From Heliocidaris erythrogramma (Eukaryota > Echinodermata > Echinoidea > Camarodonta > Echinometridae), in contig CM046868.1 in assembly GCA_025617745.1 (NCBI GenBank), forward strand, positions 21,753,608 to 21,817,607: a stretch of DNA of 64,000 nucleotides, in the 5' to 3' direction. A program made the position numbers and the translations under genes. Of this stretch, positions 59,801 to 62,849 are shown piece after piece; the stretch's first letter is position 1, and each line of letters begins with the position of its first letter. Below the pieces are notes generated by a model. It saw only the letters and a program-made list of their open reading frames with translations. It was not told the origin of the DNA and ran no database searches.

Positions 59801-62141
59801 GGGCCCTTAAACTGCATATGGCATTGAAATGCTTTAAAAAAAAGTTTAATTGGCTAAGGTATGGTATTTATTAACCTGTTAGATACGAGTTGATTTTGGT
59901 AAAACATACATTCCATAGACTCTATCCCAAGTTCTCTCGGGATTCATCAGGCTAAAGACAGTTTTGTTGAAATGGAATATCAAAAAAAGTAAATCATATG
60001 TGATTACACAAAGCTTCAAAAATGCAAATTAAAAAGGAGTATACAAACTATATAAAAGCATCACTACTTCCCCAAATGTTCCAATTAACAAATTTCATAT
60101 GCATACTATTTCTTTCCTGTACCAAATTACTAAGAAACTTTCCATATTTGTATCTTATATTTCACACACTGCATGTTGTTAAACCAGGTGTATGCCTGAT
60201 GTTGATGAAGGATGTTATACCATATATACATGTATCTCTATTCCAAGAATATGCCCTACATTTATTTCCTTTGCTTGCATCCTTCCTAATTCCGCCCTTC
60301 TTGCTTATGTTCTTAACTTAAAATTTTGTTTTCATTGAAAATTAAACGATATCACCAAGAGGTGCGCATCCATCTGTAAAGAATGAAAAGGAAGTTTACA
60401 AACCGGATTTGGAGGTCAATTGGAGGTACATGGAGTAGTAATTGGACACTTTCCAGAAAGCTTTTAGTAACTGGAGATGAAGTTTGTGCCAAGCTTACAT
60501 TATCTTGTTGCAATTTCCTTCTGGTTGTAATATAATATTTCATATATGTAACTTGTTGGTTTAATTATCACATTACAAAGTGATGTGGTGAAGCCGCATG
60601 TACAAGAAGTATATGAGCAAAGTTAACACAAGAAAAAGATGTGAGACAACATGGAACAGTATTTGATTACTCGCAGAACTTCATCAGTTAAAAGCCGGAA
60701 GGGCGTTGACTCTGTAAAATTATACCAGTTAATGCCCTTTTTGGCTCTCAGCAGATGATTTTATGTGCAGCTATATTCATGATACCAATATTCTACCTCA
60801 CTTATGAATTGAGGCTTTAAAATAGAGGAGGTGCCAAGAACAGTTGCACATAAACACTATTGGCCAAGATAAAGAGGATACATGCATGTCAAACCTTATA
60901 TGTGATACCATCTGCCACTACTACTTACTCGTCCTTTTTCAGGTTGGCCCCTAGAATTAGCTTTATGTTAGGGGATCATTTTAAGGATCTGGTCAGAACA
61001 AGGTCAGAAGAAGGCGCCCTGCTTAATGGCACAATTATTGTAGTGTTTGGGTATTTCTAAATTCTACAGGGTGATTTCCAATCAAACTCATCCTGTTGAT
61101 GATTTATGAGTCCCTGGGTACAATCAACTTTAGCAAACATCATATATAGAAGTTCAAGATGACATATTCAAAATTTCTCCAGTTTGAATGTATGTTAATA
61201 ATAAAATTGGAATCAACCAGCATGCAGTTGTGAATTTGATACTGTGTTACATTATAATCACTTAGTCACAGGAAATCATTAAGACATGTGATATGTCCAT
61301 AATGGTTTTTGGCATTCTTTCAATTTGTTTTCTTTAATCTTCATTTTCCCTCCAGGAACCTGTTTCCTAAGCGGTATGTGGAGACTCATATAACGGAAGA
61401 CGGACACGTGGTCACCAGGTTACCTCATAAGCATGTGAGTGCAAGAAGGCATTATCATACGTGTTTCCCAAAGAGGTTGAACTTAACCATTTTGTCTTTT
61501 GAGAGCCAGAAGGCCTTTCATCATTGTACTTTAAAACCAGGAACTTTGGCAACTTGAAACTGTAGCAAATTGAAGAGCTGTTTTATGGCAAGAAACATAT
61601 GCAAATTGCAAAATTTATACATTGTAATTCAGTCTTTTTTGCAGCATTTCAAGAACATGGACTCCGTACAAAACTTGTGAAGTATCTGTTTTACCAGCAA
61701 AATAACACACGGTTGGATCCCGGATCCAGGGGAGCAGAGTTGGTCTAGCGTTACAGTCCGCAGTCGGCTCTCTTGCTTAAAAACTGACTCTGATCAGACC
61801 AAGGTTCGAAACTGAGTCACGACCTTCAGATTGTGACGTTAAAGGTCCGTCCCAGATGTAAATAATCATATCTGATTGATTTCACATCTGTAAAAAACAC
61901 AAATACACACAGACACACAGGACTCAGTAAGGTGGGGTGGGGGGGGGGGGGGGGGGGAGGGGGGAGGACAGGGACACAGACACAGAGAATTAGTGAAGAT
62001 GTGAAGACAACTAATTTTACTGAATTCTAATTAACTTTACAATATTTATGTTTCGTCTTCACAGCATCATTGCTACTACCAAGGAGAGGTGAGAGAAGGC
62101 AATATATCTTCAGTTGCAATAAGCACATGCAGTGGATTGAG
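8780..62141 (+). CDS. ADAM-family metalloprotease-disintegrin, N-terminal part (5 exons, 3' incomplete)
   Basis: The spliced product of five exons (8780-8843, 31249-31364, 42454-42530, 61356-61434, 62065-62141) is a signal peptide plus most of an ADAM prodomain: residues 1-21 hydrophobic leader, 38-47 the HYEIIIPHRL strand typical of ADAM prodomain starts, an R-H-R-R basic site at 50-53, ASF...AFG...LDVRLN at 67-85, YVETH at 93-97, then HHCYYQG at 113-119 and STCSGLR at 132-138. All junctions keep frame and have GT/AG borders. Internal exons of 77, 79 and 77 nt are what I recall for the prodomain exons of vertebrate ADAM genes. ADAMs are secreted or membrane-anchored proteins whose prodomain keeps the protease latent and assists folding; the usual cysteine-switch motif, protease, disintegrin, EGF and membrane segments are expected beyond 64000. 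ASF/AFG/LD.LN/YVE.H reminds me of the ADAM11/22/23 group, but whether the enzyme is catalytic cannot be told here. ADAMTS is less likely given exon sizes and the CYYQG/STCSGLR spacing. Confidence 0.88.
9542..9605 (+). repeat. Interstitial telomere-like 12-bp repeat
   Basis: TTAGGG occurs at 9547, 9559 and 9571, spaced exactly 12 bp apart by the intervening TTGTGG. It decays into TTAGGATTATGG toward 9605. The pattern is a 12-bp unit in which alternate hexamers are the telomeric TTAGGG. Confidence 0.75.
10085..10277. repeat. Paired long G runs
   Basis: Runs of 18 G (10085-10102) and 21 G (10257-10277) are separated by an A-rich purine stretch. The left flank CAGGGGTGGATTCA resembles the CAGGGGCGGATCCA end of a hAT-like element seen at 63527-63886, but no matching right end was found. 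Confidence 0.6.
10331..10372. repeat. (GT)n microsatellite
   Basis: Roughly 20 GT units with a few interruptions. It adjoins the tail of the minus-strand SINE at 10376-10537 and is probably derived from it. Confidence 0.85.
10376..10537 (-). mobile_element. tRNA-derived SINE
   Basis: On the minus strand the element has a polymerase III A-box-like GGAGTTGGTCT region near 10530, and a B-box GGTTCGAATCT at about 10460. It continues with GATGTTAAAGGTCAGTCCCAGAT and ends near a CA-rich tail. The copy at 61731-61905 shares the box region (GATCAGACCAAGGTTCGAA), the GTTAAAGGTC.GTCCCAGAT segment and a CA-rich tail, so the two belong to one family. Confidence 0.75.
11309..11910. mobile_element. TTAA-flanked fold-back element with long inverted arms (602 bp)
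   Basis: The element starts AGGCCAAGTCCACCCTAAC and ends with the reverse complement, and it is flanked on both sides by TTAA (11305-11308, 11911-11914). The arms, about 250 bp each, remain near-identical through CCCACTCACTATTTC and TATTTTATTA, separated by a roughly 100-bp loop. TTAA target duplications are known for Kolobok and piggyBac transposons; there is no transposase, so this is a non-autonomous derivative. A related copy is at 45738-47869. Confidence 0.85.
13550..13571 (+). repeat. G22 run
   Basis: Twenty-two consecutive G after AACAGCCAT. Confidence 0.95.
13800..14082. repeat. Simple repeats: tandem 69-bp duplication, (GAT)n, (GA)n and G16
   Basis: The segment TATCGCACATCATACTTAAA followed by AAGGTGGGATGATGATG occurs twice (from about 13801 and 13870). 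Each copy runs into (GAT)n and GAGAAAGAGAGAGA, followed by GA-rich DNA and a G16 run at 14067-14082. The minus-strand ORFs here are low-complexity artefacts. Confidence 0.9.
15303..15628. mobile_element. Small terminal-inverted-repeat element
   Basis: The left end AGGCTCTTTACACTTG and right end CAAGTGTAAAAAGCCT are inverted copies. The interior carries several TAGCCC/GGGCTA words and repeated ATAGT(C/A)C(T/A)GGGGTTAAG segments near the right end. It is a non-coding, MITE-sized element. Confidence 0.6.
15945..15975. repeat. Perfect 31-nt palindrome
   Basis: The 15-nt arm CAGGGAAATGTAACT and its exact reverse complement are separated by a single T. There is no sign of a larger element around it. 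Confidence 0.9.
17616..17678. repeat. Short dispersed hairpin repeat (GAGCCAGAAGGGC family)
   Basis: GAGCCAGAAGGGC on the left is mirrored by GCCTTTCTGGCTC on the right, about 63 bp in all. Related copies lie at 38547, 60691 and 62187, with half-copies near 23268 and 61499. Confidence 0.65.
22613..22725. mobile_element. Small inverted-repeat element, about 110 bp
   Basis: GGGACCTGTAACATAAA with ATCAACCTTGCGAT on the left is mirrored by ATCGTAAGATTGAT and TTTATGTTACAGGCCCC on the right. It is nearly all inverted repeat with a short loop. Confidence 0.6.
25735..25911. repeat. Dispersed 'GACCACCTGTAAA' repeat
   Basis: GCGACCACCTGTAAAGAAAG, then AAGACCACCTGCTTACAAAAA and a TGCTACAGGTTTGACTGTA end. 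I associate this wording with dispersed repeats of marine invertebrates. The ends are weakly inverted (ACCTGCTTTAGC / GCTACAGGT). Confidence 0.4.
27065..27155. repeat. 44-bp tandem duplication
   Basis: AAAATGAAATGTC(T/A)TGG followed by GATATGCATGAATCAGTTTT-like sequence appears twice in tandem with few differences. Confidence 0.8.
29536..29875 (+). mobile_element. tRNA-derived SINE
   Basis: GTGGGTTCGATCCCAGGCACGG is a tRNA T-arm/B-box with its 3' side, preceded by only a short remnant of the tRNA front, so the copy is 5'-truncated or diverged. It is followed by a SINE body containing CACCCAGGTGTTAAATGGGT and ending GGGCTATATAAAGCCAGA with ATTATTA tail. The ORFs on both strands in it are not genes. 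Confidence 0.75.
30538..30577. repeat. T run joined to G run
   Basis: About 20 T lead into GGGTGGGA and G13 (30565-30577). Confidence 0.9.
31249..31364 (+). CDS. ADAM exon 2: prodomain start with basic cleavage motif
   Basis: This 116-nt exon completes Gly22 from exon 1 and encodes residues 22-60. The acceptor is a pyrimidine-rich tract ending TCTGGCAG and the donor is CAG|GTAAGG, phase 0. HYEIIIPHRL (38-47) matches the first conserved strand of the M12B propeptide family, and R50-H-R-R53 followed by Glu fits the R-X-R-R proprotein-convertase consensus. Several ADAMs have a comparable basic cluster soon after this strand. Confidence 0.9.
32184..32558. mobile_element. Inverted-repeat element, about 375 bp
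   Basis: TTGTGGTTTCGAAACTTTAA on the left matches, inverted, the right-hand TTCAAGTTTTAAAACTACAA with AGCTA outside both. Internal pieces repeat AACCACAAGC/CTTTGTGGTTAACC and GAAACT(T/A)AAAG words. The two overlapping ORFs are artefacts of this structure. Confidence 0.45.
37331..37392. repeat. 23-bp tandem duplication
   Basis: AATGAATATGAATAGACCT occurs twice in direct succession. Confidence 0.8.
37511..37605 (+). mobile_element. Truncated TTAA element (AGGGATAC family)
   Basis: After TTAA (37507-37510) the sequence AGGGATACTCAACCGCAGAT, then TTTTTATGCCGCGAGAGG and GATCGTTACCTGATCATGCCG, matches the left half of the element at 57378-57648. The right half is missing and no closing inverted end is present. 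Confidence 0.7.
38128..38149 (+). repeat. G22 run
   Basis: Twenty-two G follow a TTTTTTTTTCTTCTTT tract. Confidence 0.95.
38390..38522. mobile_element. Small inverted-repeat element, 133 bp
   Basis: GGCCCTGTTTCATAAAACTT and TTATCAATAAAAC on the left are mirrored by GTTATTGATAA and TTTTTACGAAACGGGC on the right. It is a non-coding MITE-sized palindrome. Confidence 0.6.
38547..38618. repeat. Short dispersed hairpin repeat (GAGCCAGAAGGGC family)
   Basis: AGAGCCAGAGGGGC and CCTTTCTGGCTTTC form inverted ends about 70 bp apart. Confidence 0.6.
41721..41862. repeat. 150-bp segment related to 53467-53625
   Basis: AAAGACTTTAAGAGTCA, TATGTAATAT.TCATT and a block GATATGCACAAGGCTAT-TGAAATTG followed by a T-rich tract and CTTTCAG are shared, with substitutions, with 53467-53625. 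Both copies end in a splice-acceptor-like tract, but neither is followed by a recognisable exon. Confidence 0.55.
42220..42440. repeat. Pyrimidine-rich CTCT simple repeat before exon 3
   Basis: A 220-bp CT-rich stretch (TCTCTCTGTCTC-like, with (TC)n at about 42399-42413) directly precedes the exon 3 acceptor. Confidence 0.85.
42454..42530 (+). CDS. ADAM exon 3: prodomain core strand
   Basis: This 77-nt exon encodes residues 61-85 and two bases of Glu86. ASFLLPAFGKEYVLDVRLN is the conserved prodomain segment in which a small residue, Phe-Gly and an L-D-x-x-L-N run recur across ADAMs. A long CT-rich tract precedes the acceptor (GATACAG) and the donor is A|GTAAGT. Borders are phase 0 and phase 2. 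Confidence 0.9.
43054..43460. mobile_element. Terminal-inverted-repeat element, about 400 bp
   Basis: CTAGCAGCCTTTTCACATG with AGGGTAAAATTC on the left is mirrored by GAATTTCACCCC and TGTGTGAAAGTGGGCTAG on the right. CpG-richer interior without coding capacity. Confidence 0.6.
44327..44690. mobile_element. Possible inverted-repeat element (GTATTCAATT ends)
   Basis: GTATTCAATTCAGTACTTAA on the left and TTTAAATTCAATCTGAATAC on the right are loosely inverted. Several ACTTAG/GTATTCAG words recur inside. Boundaries are uncertain. Confidence 0.35.
44737..45027. mobile_element. TTAA-flanked miniature element (AGGGATAC family), 291 bp
   Basis: It begins AGGGATACGCCACC and ends GGTTGAGTATCCCT, with TTAA on both sides (44733-44736, 45028-45031). 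It is GC- and CpG-rich unlike its surroundings and contains a (CTCGAG)-type run near 44879-44898. It is in the opposite orientation to the relative at 57378-57648. The three overlapping ORFs on both strands are artefacts. Confidence 0.8.
45851..47482. mobile_element. Nested AGCTCACCTGAGC element carrying tandem repeats
   Basis: GCTCACCTGAG (45852-45862) and CTCAGGTGAGC (47450-47460) are exact inverted ends. The left end is followed by a GTCGTGCGTCGTCCGTCGTCC run (45906-45939). The interior is a tandem array of four units of about 323-347 bp plus a partial fifth. I know this wording as a widespread sea urchin repeat. The many minus-strand ORFs across it are repeat translations, not genes. Confidence 0.8.
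45957..47430. repeat. Tandem array, about 335-bp unit, four and a part copies
   Basis: The marker CTTCTCCAAAAC.CATGATCGG recurs near 45961, 46301, 46624, 46960 and 47308. Each unit also has GGTAGGAATCATCCTTAGGG, GGCCCCCAGGGGG, CATAGCTCAGACTTGGTATT and, at its end, a G run of varying length (46252-46268, a short interrupted one near 46585, 46909-46923, 47246-47259). The fifth copy lacks most of its middle. Confidence 0.9.
48450..49459. mobile_element. TIR element with 9-bp target duplication carrying a helicase fragment (Pack-MULE-like)
   Basis: Both ends read inward TAGCCTCTTGTCGAGGCCCT; the first 34 bp are identical and similarity continues to about 100 bp (left 48450-48551, right about 49369-49459), through GGCGCTTGCGC and GGGCCTCTTGACACC. 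The element is flanked by perfect direct repeats GCACAGGAG at 48441-48449 and 49460-49468. A 9-bp duplication with long inverted ends fits Mutator-like (MULE) elements; Merlin, with 8-9 bp, is another possibility. No transposase is present. Inside lies a RecQ-like helicase fragment, so the unit resembles a Pack-MULE, a non-autonomous element that has picked up part of a gene. Confidence 0.8.
48677..49099 (+). pseudogene. RecQ-like DNA helicase N-terminal fragment inside the TIR element
   Basis: The 140-codon frame starts M-A-F-N-V and its first 75 residues look like the opening of a RecQ-type superfamily 2 helicase: F30-x-x-x-Q34 with DAIKSAL (Q-motif region), GQDVFV, then the Walker A motif LPTGYGKS at 51-58 and an IFHALPLCA helix. 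After about residue 75 (nt 48901) the similarity stops; the DEAH box and all later helicase motifs are absent and the frame ends after 65 unrelated residues. It can bind at most part of a nucleotide site and is not a working helicase. It lies 126 bp inside the left inverted repeat. Sea urchin genomes carry many RecQ-like copies, some probably transposon-linked; the source gene is unknown. Confidence 0.7.
49870..50060. repeat. Diverged direct repeat, two copies
   Basis: GTAGCAGAAGGGCATTAGGT...TGCACTTCTCAGCAAA and GTAGGAGAGCATTAGTTCTA...TGTACTTCTCCTCAGCAAAG are related segments about 120 bp apart. Confidence 0.5.
50810..50895. repeat. (ATTG)n, T run and G14
   Basis: About eight ATTG units are followed by ATTTATTT and (ATT)n, a run of T and 14 G (50882-50895). 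Confidence 0.95.
53467..53625. repeat. Segment related to 41721-41862
   Basis: AAAGACTTTTGAGAATCA, TATGTAATATGTCATT and GATGCGCAAGGCTATCGAA followed by a T tract and CTTTCAG correspond to the intron 2 copy. Confidence 0.55.
55462..55918. mobile_element. Terminal-inverted-repeat element (TATAAGCTG ends), about 457 bp
   Basis: Left TACTGTATAAGCTGATATTT followed by TCGCG, right CGTGAAAATAACAGCTTATA followed by GAGTA, are inverted copies. Inside, ATTCGCGTGTTGTTAAATTC near 55521 and GCGTGTTGTTAAATTCGCGG near 55833 form another repeat pair. CpG-rich, no transposase. TA on both outer ends would suit a Tc1/mariner-type derivative, but this is not secure. Confidence 0.6.
56311..56467 (-). mobile_element. 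tRNA-like SINE copy 1
   Basis: On the minus strand the segment reads TGACTCAGAGGATTCGCC (A-box-like) and, 48 bases on, CAGCGGTTCAACGCCCACC (B-box GGTTCAACGCC, one change from consensus). It is repeated almost exactly at 56692-56863. Confidence 0.55.
56491..56545. repeat. (GTT)n, T run and G10
   Basis: About ten GTT units, then T11 and G10. Two ORFs overlapping it are low-complexity artefacts. Confidence 0.95.
56692..56863 (-). mobile_element. tRNA-like SINE copy 2
   Basis: It matches 56311-56467 in the same orientation, including GAACCGCTGACCTGTGAGAA and GTCCCTGTGTAGGTGAAG, and shares flank sequence GAGTTGATGACATTGACATT. It has a 13-base segment (AATCAACTTCCTG) absent from copy 1. The shared flank suggests local duplication rather than two insertions. 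Confidence 0.55.
57378..57648. mobile_element. TTAA-flanked miniature element (AGGGATAC family), 271 bp
   Basis: It starts AGGGATACGCAAACCGC and ends GGTTGCGTATCATG, with TTAA at 57374-57377 and 57649-57652. The interior (GATCGTTACCTGATCATGCC, CTGAGCTCGAGCTC, CAGTCGAAATGTAATCCCAC) is the reverse complement of 44737-45027. A minus-strand ORF over it is an artefact. Confidence 0.8.
57780..58215. repeat. Degenerate ~166-bp tandem repeats
   Basis: TGTTGACCTGCCCTGTATCT...GTTAGCT.GAAATTACTTGC...TGTTTGAAGAAC occurs at about 57987 and 58152. An earlier, shorter relative (AGTCCA.A.TTTTGCAGAAAC, CCATCACCCA.ATT) begins near 57835. Confidence 0.75.
58315..58339 (+). repeat. G25 run
   Basis: This is the longest homopolymer G run in the window, following CTTGAACGAGA. 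Confidence 0.95.
60691..60749. repeat. Short dispersed hairpin repeat (GAGCCAGAAGGGC family)
   Basis: AAGCCGGAAGGGCGTTGACT and AGTTAATGCCCTTTTTGGCT form inverted ends. Confidence 0.65.
61356..61434 (+). CDS. ADAM exon 4: prodomain middle
   Basis: This 79-nt exon finishes Glu86 and encodes residues 87-112 (starts N-L-F-P-K-R-Y-V-E-T-H, ends P-H-K-H). The acceptor follows a long pyrimidine tract (TTTTCCCTCCAG); the donor is CAT|GTGAGT, phase 0. The segment corresponds to the 'YVExH...G' part that precedes the conserved HCYYxG motif in ADAMs. Confidence 0.9.
61435..62064 (+). other. Intron 4 of the ADAM gene (630 bp)
   Basis: GTGAGT...TTCACAG borders. It holds half of a GAGCCAGAAGGCC hairpin repeat near 61499, a SINE, and a G19 run at 61939-61957. 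Confidence 0.85.
61731..61905 (+). mobile_element. tRNA-derived SINE
   Basis: GCAGAGTTGGTCTAGCG resembles a tRNA A box and GGTTCGAAACT a B box, about 75 bases apart. The body then reads GACGTTAAAGGTCCGTCCCA and the tail is CA-rich (CACACAGACACACAGG). It is the same family as 10376-10537 on the other strand. Confidence 0.75.
62065..62141 (+). CDS. ADAM exon 5: HCYYQG and STCSGLR motifs
   Basis: This 77-nt exon encodes residues 113-137 plus two bases of Arg138. It holds the hallmark H-C-Y-Y-Q-G motif and the S-T-C-S-G-L-R motif, with cysteines at 115 and 134. Asn125-Ile-Ser is a potential N-glycosylation site at a position where other ADAM prodomains also carry one. Acceptor TCTTCACAG, donor AG|GTGAGA, phase 2. 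The following exon should begin with a base completing Arg138 and then Gly; none is visible before 64000. Confidence 0.92.
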
Positions 62142-62186
62142 GTGAGAATCCAATCATTAAATACAATTATATCTTTATCGTCCACT

Positions 62187-62470
62187 GAGAGCTCAGAAGG
62201 GTGTTAACTAATAGCACTTCACAGAGAGTTAATGCTCTTCTCACTCCCAGCAGTCATTATATTGATAGATTATATCAGAAAACTAATAACATTTTTCTTA
62301 GAGTTGGCACCCTCGTAGCTACCAGCAGTCATTATAGTGATAGAATTCCAGAAAACTAACAAACGTAAACAGAGTTGATGGCCCTTTAGCTCTTAGCAGT
62401 CATTATACTGGTAAAAAGATCGAGAAAAATTAAAAGCACTTTAAGAGTGAATGCCCTTCTAGTCTGGCAC
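62187..62470. repeat. Hairpin-family repeat expanded as ~72-bp tandem units
   Basis: GAGAGCTCAGAAGGGTGTTAAC and GTTAATGCTCTTCTCACTCC start as a hairpin repeat. The right half then recurs as AGTTGGCACCCTCGTAGCTA (62303), AGTTGATGGCCCTTTAGCTC (62372) and AGTGAATGCCCTTCTAG (62446). The first three copies continue with AGCAGTCATTATA and then an AGAAAA-type word. Confidence 0.65.
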
Positions 62471-62849
62471 TCCGGCTTAGGTTCAGGCTCAAGCTCGGAA
62501 AGAAAAAGGAAATTTCTTCATTTAAAGATAAAGTTGAGTTATGGTCATACGATTGCATTGTGAAAGAAACTGTCTCTAAGCAGCAGGAAAGGTTGATCAT
62601 GTCTACATAAGAATCGGTGTAAAATGTGAGGTTTTCGAATCATCAAAATGATAAGAAATTGACCAAGAAATTGACCCAGTCTTGCTGAAAAGCACATGTA
62701 CTGCACATAGAAATGGGTATATGGGACTGCGCACACACGGGGCCCTGAATGTTCTGCCGGAACACTTCAGCTATTTCTCATCATATTTCAAATATGAGGA
62801 CATTTAAGAAGCAATCCTATTCAAGGGATATGTCTACTATGATGTTCAT

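Larger units (their letters stand above)
42531..61355 (+). other. Intron 3 of the ADAM gene (18.8 kb)
   Basis: GTAAGT...CCTCCAG borders. This is the most element-rich intron: inverted-repeat elements at 43054, 44327, 44737, 45738 (with nested 45851), 48450, 55462 and 57378, degenerate tandem repeats at 48191-49835 and 57780-58215, a SINE pair at 56311 and 56692, and many G runs. In 43461-44320, 45032-45733, 50100-50800, 51600-53466, 53626-55461 and 58340-61355 I recognise no gene and little but short repeats. Confidence 0.8.
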
